NCBI GenBank assembly: GCA_020080175.1
Contig: JAGHQL010000030.1
Coordinates: 112,708 to 176,707 of the forward strand
Reading direction: 5' to 3'
Origin: Glutinoglossum americanum
Lineage: Eukaryota; Ascomycota; Geoglossomycetes; Geoglossales; Geoglossaceae
DNA length: 64,000 nucleotides
Shown here in pieces: positions 47,517 to 59,151 of the stretch. Each line of letters begins with the position of its first letter. The first letter of the stretch is position 1. Position numbers and translations under genes: made by a program. The notes beneath the pieces are model-generated. The model was not told the DNA's origin, ran no database searches, and saw only the letters and a list, made by a program, of their open reading frames with translations.

Positions 47517-48116
47517 CTAAGTCTGACTAACCTCATCCTCATAAAGCGGAAGCACAACATCCCATTCCTCTTCCTCCACTTCCTCCAATTCCACTTCCTC
47601 TTCATCCTCTTCTTCAGCCTCATCTTCCATCACTTCGTCCTCTCTCCCCTCCCTCTTAGCCTTCTCCCTCTCCCTCTCAGAGCGGAGTCGAAACGACAAG
47701 ATCCCCCCATCCTTCAAACCCGCCGCATGCACCGTTGCATTAAGCGCACTTCTCCCGCTCTTCCTCCCAGACCTTGATTTAGATTTCGGCTCGGGAATTG
47801 CGAGTTTCACCCAGCCTCTGTGAAGGTCGTTGGGGTCGATAGGTACGCCGAGGACGAGGTCTTCGGGGTCGGTAGGGAGGGTTGTGAGGGAGGAAGGGAG
47901 GGTGTCAGGGTTTATAGATGTGAGGGAGGTGAGGAGGGAGGATTTGAGGGAGGTGATGGGTGTGTGTGGGTTTGCAAAGAGTAGAACCGTCATGGTGTTG
48001 TTTTTTAAGCGGAGGGTGAGGGTATTAGGGTCTATAGCCTGTGAACCAAGTCAGCTAGAGAAGTTTCTCAGAAGGGATCAAAGAATACGAACATCTGGGG
48101 CAGTATTGCGTGGCAT
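47517..48116 (-). CDS. conserved fungal protein, N-terminal ubiquitin-like pattern, acidic C-terminus
   Basis: Two exons: 48116-48093 (MPRNTAPD) and 48038-47517, giving 181 aa; the intron (48092-48039) begins GTTCGT. Residues ~10-90 (TLTLRLKNNTMTVLLFANPHTPITSLKSSLL ... DLVLGVPIDPNDLHRGWVKL) have the strand-strand-helix order of a ubiquitin-like fold and resemble a family of uncharacterised fungal proteins. After GLKDGGILSFRLR the sequence turns into a charged region (SEREREKAKREGREDE) and a strongly acidic stretch of Glu/Asp, ending WDVVLPLYEDEV. Function unknown. The gene starts 211 bp from the divergent Tim17-like gene, so the two probably share a promoter. The tiny first exon is plausible but would need RNA support. 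Confidence 0.7.
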
Positions 48117-48327
48117 CTTGGTATCTAGAGCGACGGGTGCTGCTCATATGCCGGATGTGTCTATTTGTGGATGTATTTGTTCTTTATCACTTGGTAGAGA
48201 AGATAAAAGAGAAGCGGGTGACGCGCTGCTTCTATCGCGTGCACACGTGATTAAAACTTCAATAAAGAAATGGAACATCAAGCCTTCATCCGCAATATCA
48301 ACACCGGCATCCGTTCGACCACGGACA

Positions 48328-49075
48328 ATGCCAGCACCACCTACAGCCTCTTCTCAACCCCTCCATCATAGCCCCCAAAAATCCCAATCCCAACCCGAAG
48401 ACCAATTCCCTGCCCCTCCCACCGAACCAACCTCCGCCCGCCTTTCCCTCCCCTTCCAGTTCCGCTTCCCTCTCTCCCTAATCCTCTCCTCCATTGCCGG
48501 CGCCTCTCTCGGCCTCTCCCACGGCTCCCGCAACGCTGGTCTCCGCTTTCGTGCTGAGAATGCACACCGCCTCCCCACCACCCCGACGGGCTGGTACCTC
48601 TATCACAAGTCTAAGAACTACCACGTCGCGCTGGGCGGCTTGAAGGAGGGTGCGCGCATGGGGTTCCGTATCGGGTGGTGGGCGGGCATGTTTGTGATTA
48701 TTGAGGAGGCAGTGGATAGGCTGAGGTACGGGCGCGGGAGGGGCGGGGATTTTTTGAGCACGGTTGTTGCGGGTTTGGGCGTTGCGGGGGGGTTTAGTGC
48801 GTGGAGTAAGTCTTTTATTTCTCCTTCCATACTTCCGGCTTACTAGATATGTATGCGCTGCAACGTTGAATTACTGACGGCGAGGTGATTAAGATCGCTT
48901 CCCGCTCCCAACGGCGGCGAGGACTGCGAAATCCGGTTTGCTTTTTGGGTTGGCGTTTGGACTGGCTCAGGACGCTGTCAGTTTTGCTCGGGGTCGGCGG
49001 TTAGCTTACGTAGAATTTTTATTCGGGAAGAGGAAGAGAGAGGAGGGGGTGGATGGAGATAGGTTAACGTCGTGA
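48328..49075 (+). CDS. small Tim17/Tim22-like membrane protein (fungal conserved)
   Basis: Two exons: 48328-48805 and 48894-49075 (88-bp intron), giving 219 aa. After a Pro/Ser-rich N-terminal ~40 residues come glycine-rich hydrophobic segments: FPLSLILSSIAGASLGLSHG, GLKEGARMGFRIGWWAGMFVIIEEAVD, FLSTVVAGLGVAGGFSAW, then AARTAKSGLLFGLAFGLAQD in exon 2. The join restores FSAWNRFPLPTAARTAK. Between helices 1 and 2 lies the motif AENAHRLPTTPTGWYLYHKSKNYHVALGG. Four helices with small-residue packing and internal GGLKEG..MG spacing resemble Tim17/22/NDUFA11-type mitochondrial inner-membrane proteins; that is inference. The ATG at 48328 is chosen; another ATG at 48270 opens a different, short frame ending at 48371. 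Confidence 0.7.
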
Positions 49076-49984
49076 TAACTATATTTTATGTTGTTTTGAT
49101 TTTTGCGGAACAAACATTGGAATGACGGTAGAGCGGAGGACTCCTGATGAGATCCAGAGCCATGCTCTAGCTCCGCATCCGGTTCATCAATCCCAAAGAC
49201 ATCTTTATCCACCACACGGGGGATGCGCATCAATATTCGGATATTCCCCATACGGGCTTTCCACCTCTCCTAGAAGCGAAAAGAGATCAACCAACCACGA
49301 GGCCCCTTCTCTCCCTCATTTCGGCATCAGCGGAAGCAATCGACGGTTCCCAATCTCTCTACCACCAAGGAACCACAACCCAATACGTCAATCACCGAAT
49401 GATAGCGATGAGATAATGCTAAACGAGAGGGATCATATTGGAAGGTTGGAAAGATGAGGTACGGCAGAACTAAAATCTCACCAGATGCTAGCCAGTTAGT
49501 TGGAACGGGCGTCTATGCCACCACTACACGTCAAAACCCAGTATGTAGATAACCTACTTTCCTATTTTCCTAAATACTACTTTAAAAGAAAAAAAAAAGT
49601 AAAATATACACAACGAACCGAAAACCTAAACTATTTAACCCGAGAAAGGGAGCGAGGGAGGAAGGAAGCCATGTCGTGTCGAATCGAAACTTGCTCTAAC
49701 AAACCCCATTTTCCACCCAGAACAAAAAACGTTTAGTGTCGTGGTTCCCATGAAAAGCGGGTGAAAATGTAATAAGGAGTTGAAACCCGCGCCACCCTCA
49801 CCCGGAGAAACGCAAGTCGTGCAACAAAATAAAATAATAATCCTATATGCAATAAAGCCAGAAAACGAAAACGGGAAGGGGAGAAGAGGTGAAGAGGAGA
49901 AACACGCTATGGAAACGGAGAGATGATCAAGGAGAAAGGAAAGAAAAAAAAATCATAACCTCCCCTGTTCCTTCTCTCCTTCTC
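49076..49984. other. convergent intergenic region
   Basis: About 0.9 kb between the Tim17-like gene and the IQGAP stop codon; the 49590-49950 part is A-rich. No gene recognised. Confidence 0.5.
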
Positions 49985-52900
49985 TCACTCGTCCCTATAA
50001 AACTTCCTGAATAGCAGATGTAAAAACAAGTTAACGTTTAGCCTCAACAACCCCTCAAACAGATTCATAAACTTTTGATTGCAAAACTGCGCCTGCAACA
50101 GATCATCCAAGGGCACCTGCGCGCTTGCCCCGGGTATCTGTATGCTCCCCATGCTCCCTTCAATAAAGAAGACGCCCACTTCATCCGAAGAAATGGTTAA
50201 ATTGATTTTGTCGTATTGCCGCTCTGTATAGCCCTTGTATGAGACTAGAACTCCCTTGTCCGCGAGGGCGCGGGCGCTGTATTTGAAGGAGCCGAATTTT
50301 GGGACGCGGCCGGAGCGTTGGAGTTCTCGGACGTGGTTGTATTGCTTAGTGAATGGAACGAGAAATCGTTTTTTGCTGGCGTAATTCGTTAGTATGAGGA
50401 AGGGCAGTTACGGCCAGGGTTGGAGGGGTACTGGGTGAGCTTACCCCTTCTTGTTTTGCAAAGTAACCATAGCTTGCTCAATGTAATCATTGTAGCTTTT
50501 GAGCTGCTGCTCGAGCCATACAGACTTCTCGTTAAGGTTGCCCAGGGTCGCTTTCACACCCTCTAGCTCCTTCTGTCTCTGAATGCGCCTCCGGTGTTTC
50601 GTGCGTATATCTACAGCGATGTCATTGAGTAGGTCCTGGTAGTGATTGTGCCTGGTGATCCCGCCAGCCTGCTCTAATGCGACAATATTCTCCAGCGCTG
50701 TGCGTTTGAGCTCCGAATAGGACATGGAGGTGATATCAGCGAGAGTATAAGCGTCTGAATAAGCACCACGTTTCCTCCCGCCTGAAAATTCCTCGCGAAG
50801 CAGGGAGTGCCACTTGTCTTCATCTTCTATAGTGATGGGTTTAACAAGGATTTCCATGAGGTTAGCGCCTGATTGAATGCGAATTATGTAGAGAATACAA
50901 CGCTTAGTCTCCATGAATAGAGCCTTGATATCGGCATCCGGGTCTAGAGCATTCATCAGTTTGTTGCTCCATCATAGGGGATATTAGCAAAGTGACATAC
51001 CTTCAATATCATGTAGCTTTGGATTAAGTGTGAGGCTGATCTCTGCCGTGCTTACTCCACTCATCTCGACTTCATTGTTCTTTGCGCTTCCCAGCTCATG
51101 CACGAGCTCCCTAAGCATATCGTCTTTGCTGGGACAGAGATGGGTTATCTCTCCAGCAACGAGCTGATGGATAGCAAAAATGTCCGTCATCTTGATGTAG
51201 AGTGTGGGTTTCTGTCGCGCATACAAGTCATTGAATTCGTCAATGTCGAATTGCGCTTCAGCATCCCGGACAGATATCACTAAGGTGTCCGATTAGATAA
51301 GATTCCTAACACAAGAGACGCCCTACGACCGAAGGAAAGATACTCACAATTTCTCCATATTTCACCGGCTCTCTCAATAGCCTCCGTGACGTAGTTATTT
51401 AGTGGTTGTAAAAACAAGCTTTCACCACCAAACAGCCTCCCTACCGCCACCTGTTGAATGAGCTTCCCGACTTCTCCAAGATTCCTCTTCTGTAATGGCG
51501 CAAGCCCTTTTTCCACAAGGCCCCACGCTTCTGGTTGCGTCAGTGCAGGCTGGAGATAGCTCTTCCACACCCAATGTCCCACGATTTGCAATAGGTGGTG
51601 CTGATTCTCGTGGGGAAACCTTGCAACGAGAGCCTGCAAGGACTGCTGGGCGATGAAGCGAATCCCGTAGGGCATTTTGGGCAGGAGGTCTTCTAGGGCA
51701 CCGAGAAATTGATCTACGATGTCTCGGAGATCCTGCAGGTGATGAACAAACGTCTCTCGTGTTTCACGATCTCTAATGGCTTCCTCCCTCTTGATATCCA
51801 GAGGGCGACGACTCCGCTGACCCGTACGGAGCTCCTCGTTGTTAATTATCGATTGGTAAATTTGTAGAGGATCACTCTCAAGGTCGAGGTCCTGGTTCTC
51901 GACGATGTTTTCCCTGAGTAGTGGACCCAACAAATCCCGCATGAACTTTCGATCCCGCGGCGAGCGGATATAGCCTTGCAATAGCTTCGCCCAGAAGAAG
52001 TTACCTCGTAGGTAATCCTGCACGGTTGCACATCCATCCACCTCTTCTTTAATCGACCTAGCGATAAGTTTGAGAAGGTAATATTCCTCCCGTCTCTTCT
52101 GTGCGTAGCCAAACAAGCCCATCATCAACGTCTCAATACGTTTGCAATCCTTTTCCGCGGTGGCGTGCTCCCTGATTCTCTTGAAGAGTCTTGCGAGGTA
52201 TTGGGGTTGCGTTTGAAGTACAAAGAAAAGTTGCTGATAGTGTTCGAGCTTTTTTCTCGAGTTCTTGTTGAGTGCCTTGAGGTCGAATGGGTCTTTTGAA
52301 GATATCTCAGCGTTGTTCAGCAAGCTGCCGACATGTCCTCCAAAGTGTTTCTGGTGTTTGACAACTTCATCCAGAGTGATCTTGTTCTTGACGAGCAGCG
52401 CAATCTTGATATCCAGTTGATCGATATATTGCTCGGCCAATTCATTTTGCCTAACATGCTGCACAACCGTTTTCCGTAACCGCTCAAACTCTATTATGTT
52501 ATCAGTATACTCGCAATTCCAATAAGCCGAAGGGGTCTGAAACGTACCGATCTCCTCATCGAAGTCAAAATCGCTGTCATTTAGCAAATGCACAAAGCCC
52601 TTTATGGTCCCAACAGGTGGATTTTTGCCACTCGTCAGGCTCTTGTATGCTTCGCCCTGTAGCCTACCCCTTACGAAACTCTGGAGTTTCACGACCTTTT
52701 CCATATTCTCCTTGAAGAACCGCTTCTTCTCAGCGAATTTCGCTCGCACCAACTGACCTCGTATAGCAGCCTGTAGCTGAAGGATTGCTTCCTCATGCTC
52801 CTCGAGACGGGCGAGTAAAACTCCAACTTCAGTGCGTAGTAACATGGCCCGAGAGAGGGCTTGCAGTCGGGTGATTTCAGGGGTATGTAACTTGAGTTCT

Positions 52901-55227
52901 GAGAGGAAGGAGCGATTGTCTCTTCTTAACAAGCACCCTCGTGCAAATGCCTGCAGTTTCGAGATCATGGCCTCCTGAGCTTTCAGCATGCTCAAGTCAG
53001 AAGCGAGATTTCTTCGAAATAGCAACCCTCGTATCTTTGCCTGTAACATCCGCACGTTTTCATCGTGAATCGCGAGGTCCTTTTTCGTCGCTTCAACCTC
53101 CTTCCTTACTAGTCCCCCTCTGGCGGCGGCCTGCAGTTTGACTGATTGATCCTCGTAGCGTTTCAGCTGGCCCCTAAGAGATTTCAACTCATCTCTCTTC
53201 AAGGCTCCCCTCACCAGGGCTTGAAGCGCCCGCCAAAGACCAGGTATTGATTGCAATTCCGCACGTTCCGATTTCACGTGCTGTCTTAACAGTGCGCCCC
53301 TAACTGCAGCTTGCAGCTTGGCGATCATCGACCCTTCATGCTGAAGCACCTGTCTATCCGCGTGCAGTCTCGCTCGAACGAGGGCCCCCCTAATTGCCGC
53401 CTGCAACCCCTCCACGGTACCTTCCACGTCTCTCGATGCCTCAACCTGCTCAACTAGGCGACTCCGCAGCAGAGCCCCTCGGATCGAGGCCTGCAGCTCC
53501 TTCACACCATGTTGTTCTCTCCTAAGCTTAGTCTTAATCATTTGCACCTCAGCCCTCGCTCTATTTGCGCGAACCAGACTCTGAAGAACCATCACATCTG
53601 ACTCCCTCCCTTTCCACCAGTCCTCTCTCTTTTGTTCTCTTCTCCGTACCAAGAAGCCCCTGACCGCACTTTGCAGGTTAACCGTAAACCGCTGCATACC
53701 AATTCGATACTCGAAAATCTGCCTTGCCCATTCGCCCCGGATCCTGGCTTGTAGATCCACGAGCCAATCTTCTGAATCCCACAGTGCCTGCATTGTGTTT
53801 CCTAGTCGTATCCGTACGACCGCACCACGAATCTGTGCCTGCAAGTCCAAGATAATCTCTTCGTTCTCTGCAAGTTCGCGTTCGATTCTATCCTCTTCGC
53901 TCTCTAGAGGTTCCGGTTCCGGCTCCGCGCCAAAATTCGCGCTCATGCCCGAAAACGACGGCATGCTCACACCTGCCTTGTCCAGACCCTTCTGCATTTC
54001 TTCTAGTTCGTGATGTTCAAACTCCAGCTGACCGACGAGATTGCCAATCCTAAAGTCAACAACCCCTTTCCGGTAGAGCAGCCAGCTGAGCGCATGGATA
54101 CAGTAAATGACCTTTGGAATATTCTTTTTCTCGTACAGATCGATAAGCTCAAATCTGAATAGCTCCGGTAACTCCATCTCCGCCAGAAAACGGAAGAATA
54201 GTGCAATATTATCCGAGTGTCGAAATTGCAGTCTAGGATGTTTAAAAATCCGGGAAGGACGACCAGGGTTCAGTGCTTGCACAATCTCCGCGAGGGTAAC
54301 ACCGTCCCTTAACGCTTCCTCCAGCTGCACTATTGGTGGAATAGGTTTGTGGATTACGTCCTCGATCCACTCTTTCGCTTCGCCAATGTGACAGAGATAC
54401 TCATATGCCTGTAAGAACTGTCGCTGTTTGTCCATCCAGTTTCCTCCACTCCAACCCCCCCGGCTGTTACTCATGCCAACCGTCCCATTACTAGCCCTCG
54501 TTGAGCCAGTTCTCTGTAGCCGACGGCGTCCATGCAGGCCGGTGACTTCTTGAGCTGGAGATGTAATGGAGAAATCCCCTCCTGAGTCATCCTGCGTTAA
54601 TCGAGACAGCGTGCGGAGGTGGCTCGTTGAGGATTTCTGGAGATTCTGGAGCTCTGGTGCCGTCATGACCATAGGAGCATGCGAATATGAGTAGGAGTGG
54701 CTGTGCGCGTGATGAGATCGGGAGGTGGAAGTTAGGGTAACCGAGTCGACTCTGGCCAGGCTAGTCGGCCGCATGTGCTCCAAAGAAACGGCAGTATAAG
54801 TCCCTCCATTTAGCTGTGGCCTCCTGTCGGAGTCTATGCTGCCCGCACGGATATAACCTTGAGGATCCCTCTGCGTTTGTGATGGCGCTGTAGGGAGTTG
54901 CGGCAGAGGCCGAAGAGATTGACGAACGCTTTTGTACGTTCCTGCAGGGCTCGACTCATTGCTGCTAACATACCCCTCCACCTCCATAGTTTGCAACAGT
55001 CCTGACGCTTCGCTGATGCCACGCTTGTGCCCCGCACCAATAGAACGGTGGCTATTTGATGTTGTCGATGACACAGTACTAGTGCGACTCGCTGGAAATG
55101 GATTGGAAGAGTTTGAGTAGGATGAAGAAGACGAGGAAGACGCGATGGATGGCTGGCGCCCAGGGCTTGACGAGTGAAGGGAGTAATTGGCAGCGTGTGT
55201 TTGCCGGAGCGGGTGTTGGAGATACAT
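49985..55227 (-). CDS. rng2: IQGAP protein (Rng2/Iqg1 homologue), cytokinesis
   Basis: Scaffold that links calmodulin/myosin light chain to actin and organises the contractile ring and septum. Five exons: 55227-52548, 52490-51348, 51279-51001, 50943-50445 and 50375-49985, giving 1663 aa. A disordered Ser-rich N-terminus (~1-255) precedes a calponin-homology domain (~260-390; RQFLQAYEYLCHIGEAKEWIEDVI, KVIYCIHALSWLLYRKG). About 14 IQ-like repeats (LQAxIRGxLxRxx) run ~465-845. The Ras-GAP-related domain spans ~900-1250 (MMGLFGYAQKRREEYYLLKLIARSIKEEV, FFWAKLLQGYIRSPRDRKFMRDLLG), followed by the RasGAP C-terminal domain (IDEFNDLYARQKPTLYIK, KRFLVPFTKQYNHVRELQR). The first intron (52547-52491, 57 bp) is stop-free; removing it restores FDEEIEFERLRK. 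As in all IQGAPs, the GRD is not expected to hydrolyse GTP. Confidence 0.95.
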
Positions 55228-56075
55228 CACGTCGAAGGATGGCGGCGATGTTAGCTGAAAAGTGAATCAAGCCGGGCTTGTAGTGGCCCCAGTGTGAGGA
55301 GGACGGCCTAGTTATGGGTCCGATAGTGGGGCCGGCGGTCGACCATGCGCTTCTAATGAACGGCGACGATTGAGATTCGGCCTCAAGGTGATAAAGCCCA
55401 CTCGGGCAGGGATTAAAGCGCACAGCGCAAGGTCAAGTATCTCGAAGCACCAAGACCTCCAGTCACCGCAAAGGCTTGCAAGAGAAGAACGGCAGAATAC
55501 AAATGGCGTAAGTACAAAGTTCGTGATGAAGTTTGCCTGGACCCCGGGCAACCGACAATGGCGTGTTATGCGAAACAGTCTTGGCATCATAGGACAACAA
55601 TATGCCTAATCGGGAAAGGGCGGTAACTTCGCTTGGTTACTATCAACTGACGTAGAAAAGCCAGAAAAACCACGATGCACTACACTACATGTAATTAATA
55701 AGACAACAAGCCCAGGGGAACCCGATGCTTTGAAAGACAGCAGAGGGGACTTCGGAACCGCTCGCCCATAATCACATATGTTCATTGATATAATCGGTAT
55801 ACTCTTATCACATCAACTTGTGTTTGAGTGCGACTGAGGTCCCTGCCGTCTGCCGTATTCCGTGTGGCTGCCCACCTGACCACGCGTCACCTGTATTCGG
55901 TTTAGCACCTCGCCCACAATAAATTTCGCACATTTCGGTTCCTTCGTGGCTTTTCTTTTCTTTCTTGGGAGAAGGTGACTTCGACCCGCAGCAAAGGTTC
56001 TATCCTTCGTTCGCTTTTCCTTCCACCTAATAAAAACTGCTACTTTATCCGTATATCCTGTTGTGACCCGTTAGA
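55228..56075. other. divergent promoter region IQGAP / IMP dehydrogenase
   Basis: About 850 bp upstream of both genes. A minus-strand ORF at 55312-55590 is short and unlike any family. A pyrimidine-rich leader (55939-55965) precedes the IMP dehydrogenase ATG. Confidence 0.5.
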
Positions 56076-58219
56076 ATGCCTGCCACAAACGGGGACCTGG
56101 CCGGTGTTGGGCCGGCTCTCCTACCAACGATCGAAGCTCTCGACTATACCCATGCGCTGGACGTACTCAAGACTGAATATAACTCTCGGGATGGGTTAGA
56201 CGCGACGTCCTTGTTGGATTCCAGCAAGAACGGGGGATTGACATATAACGACTTTTTGGTTCTACCTGGTTATATTGGTACGTGCGGACATTCTCTTATC
56301 AAGTACGCTTTCAACGTCAATTGTCAGGGTCTCTGTGTTGCGATCTTCCCCAGAGCCAAATCCACCATATTCCACCGGAGCGGCTTTTTGGGGGAATAAG
56401 CCCTGGCTCTGGCTTAGGCATCCGGCCTGCAGAATTACAAATTCCTAAAGCTGACCTCCCAGTCAGGTTTCCCAGCCTCTGCCGTCACTCTGGACACACC
56501 CGTTACTAAGCGCATTTCCCTCAAGACTCCACTCGTCTCTTCGCCTATGGACACTGTGACTGAACATTCCATGGCCATCCACATGGCCCTTCTCGGTGGG
56601 CTCGGTGTCATTCATCACAACTGTTCCGCAGAGGACCAAGCGGAGATGGTCCGCAAAGTGAAGAGATATGAGAATGGTTTCATCCTGGATCCAGTTGTTT
56701 TGGGGCCCAAGAACACCGTCGGAGAGGCTAAACAGCTAAAGGAAAAGTGGGGGTTTGGGGGCTTTCCTGTTACTGGTAAGCGCATGTTACATCTCAGCAG
56801 TTCTGTCACCCAAAAGCCCTTCGCCTTTATCTCACCAGGCTTTCTATGATTAATAAAAAAAACTTAAACTTTCGTTCATCCGTAACGGTGGCAACTCCTT
56901 GGGGATCAATTTTCTAGCTATCTGAGAAAGCCCATTTCATTCTTGTCCTTCGCATGTAACGGGAGTCCTTTCGGTGTTCTACTTCTGACATGTCACCAAC
57001 CATACACTAGAGGATGGCCACCTTCGCTCCAAACTCATTGGCATCATCACCAGCCGCGACATCCAGTTTCACCCAAGCCTTGACGATTCCGTCACAGCTG
57101 TCATGTCCACAGACCTCGTCACAGCTCCGTCTGGCACAACTCTCGCCGAGGCAAATTCAGTCCTCAGCAAGTCGAAGAAGGGGAAACTTCCTATTGTTGA
57201 CGAAAGCGGCAATCTCGTGTCCCTCCTGTCCCGGTCCGACTTGATGAAGAACCTCCATTATCCCCTAGCCTCGAAACTTCCACATTCCAAACAACTCATC
57301 TGTGCAGCTGCTATTGGCACCCGGCCAGATGACAAGGAGAGACTGCAGAAGCTGGTGGATGCGGGGTTGGACATTGTGATCTTAGACAGCAGCCAGGGCA
57401 ACAGTATCTACCAGGTCGAGATGATTCGCTACATCAAGAACAGATACCCTGATCTGGATGTTATCGCTGGCAACGTCGTCACTCGTGACCAAGCAGCTTC
57501 ACTTATTGCTGCTGGCGCTGACGGGCTCCGCATTGGTATGGGAAGCGGTAGTGCTTGTATCACTCAGGAAGTCATGGCCGTTGGACGCCCACAAGCAGCC
57601 GCCGTCTATAACGTCACGCAGTTCGCGTCGCGTTTTGGGGTCCCATGCATTGCGGACGGCGGTATTCAAAATGTTGGACACATCGTGAAGGGTCTTGCGC
57701 TGGGAGCTTCGACCGTCATGATGGGAGGTTTGCTCGCAGGAACGACCGAATCCCCAGGGAACTACTTTGTTAGCCGTGAAGGACAGTTGGTCAAAGCATA
57801 CCGAGGTATGGGCAGCATAGACGCCATGGAGGACAAGAAGGCCGATTCTGGCGGAAAGAACAGCCAGAAGAATAACGCAGGCACTGCAAGATACTTCTCT
57901 GAGGGAGACAGGTTGCTTGTAGCACAAGGGGTATCCGGCTCCGTCCTTGATCGAGGGTTCGTTCCCAGCAGTCGCTCCAATCCTAATCCCGCGAAACATG
58001 ACTAACAAAGATCCTCCGAGCAGATCTGTTACAAAATTTGTGCCGTACCTCGTTGCAGGTTTGCAGCACTCACTTCAAGATATCGGGGTGAAGAACCTGC
58101 GAGAGCTACGCCAGGGTGTCCTGGACGGCACGGTACGGTTTGAGATGAGGAGTCCTAGCGCGCAAGCGGAGGGTAACGTCCATAGCCTGCACACTTTTGA
58201 TAAAAAGCTCTATTCATGA
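56076..58219 (+). CDS. IMD: inosine-5'-monophosphate dehydrogenase
   Basis: Converts IMP to XMP with NAD+, the committed step of guanine nucleotide synthesis; cytosolic tetramer and target of mycophenolic acid. Four exons: 56076-56277, 56467-56775, 57011-57956 and 58024-58219, giving 550 aa. The introns are long for this window (189, 235 and 67 bp). Conserved blocks: [34 protein letters not shown], the CBS pair (~115-235; [42 protein letters not shown]), [13 protein letters not shown], the substrate-NAD loop [20 protein letters not shown] with the catalytic Cys, [21 protein letters not shown], and the flap GSIDAMED...RYF. The final exon starts [21 protein letters not shown]. The CIT loop has Ala before the Cys, as I recall for other filamentous fungi. 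Confidence 0.97.
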
Positions 58220-59151
58220 GCTTGTGATGCGGGTGATGCGGGTGATGCGGGTGATGGTTCGCCTGGATGGGAGGGGAACGTTTTCGTCTGATGATACGAA
58301 CCTATTGATGAGCCATGAGAGAACGAGATGGGCGGCTTGGCGGTCTTCTCGATTTTTGTCGCGTCCTATGGGGTGTATAGTTCTGGCGTCTAATTAAAAA
58401 TTCCATCGGGGTGTTTAGCAACGAACTGGAGAGTAGATAAATGCCGTGCCCCTCCCCTCCGAATAGACTCTCCTCTTCTTTTTAATAACATAAAAGTATC
58501 ACGGGCACGCATCGTAAAACACGATATACAGACTTATATACATGTCCGATTTTCGATTTTCGATTTTCACCTCTGGCTCTTTCTTTCTCTCGGGTGCCTC
58601 CCCATTATTCCATTATTGTTAGGGGGGATAATATACCATCCCTAAACACCACGACTTTTGTTTTTCATTTTCATCTTCACGCCCATTTTTTTATTTTTTT
58701 ATTTTCTACTCGGACCCCTGCCACCAGAAAAAAAAAAAAAAGCCTGCCAGAATACCATGGTTTTTTTTGATTCCCCCTCTCTTTACATCCTCCAGGGGAG
58801 GCGCGGGACATGTACATATATATGTGCGCGACTTGGCACGACTACGGGTAAAGTCTTCAGGGGGGCTGAAAAAGAGCTTAAAGGGTGCTGTTGGCAAGGG
58901 AGCAGCATTGCACCACCCCCCCCCCCCCCCCGAATTCTACCGAAAGATTCCTCGGGAACTCCTCCCGAACATGTATATATATGCTTTTCTACAGTGGTAG
59001 TCCTCAGGGTGGGTATCCGGGAGTAGGGGGGAAAAAAAAAAAAAAGGAAATTCCGTCATCACGATCTATAAAAAAAAATTTTTTTTTTTTAAATCTAAAT
59101 TTAAAAACTCGGGAGAGAAAAAGAAGAGCGTATTACAAAGACCAGCTCAGC
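58220..59151. other. convergent intergenic region with homopolymers
   Basis: About 0.93 kb. It includes a 9-bp tandem (GTGATGCGG x3.8) at 58224-58257, right after the IMP dehydrogenase stop, then T/A runs, an A14 run near 58728-58741, a C16-17 run at 58915-58932, and A/T runs at 59031-59091. No gene seen. Confidence 0.55.
58224..58257 (+). repeat. 9-bp tandem repeat GTGATGCGG, 3.8 copies
   Basis: Perfect tandem copies just downstream of the IMP dehydrogenase stop codon, so probably within its 3' UTR. Confidence 0.85.

Noticed and set aside
47830-48327. 5' part of the long + strand ORF before the Tim17-like gene
   Set aside because: It is the antisense of the divergent ubiquitin-fold-like gene and its promoter; no family resemblance until after 48328.
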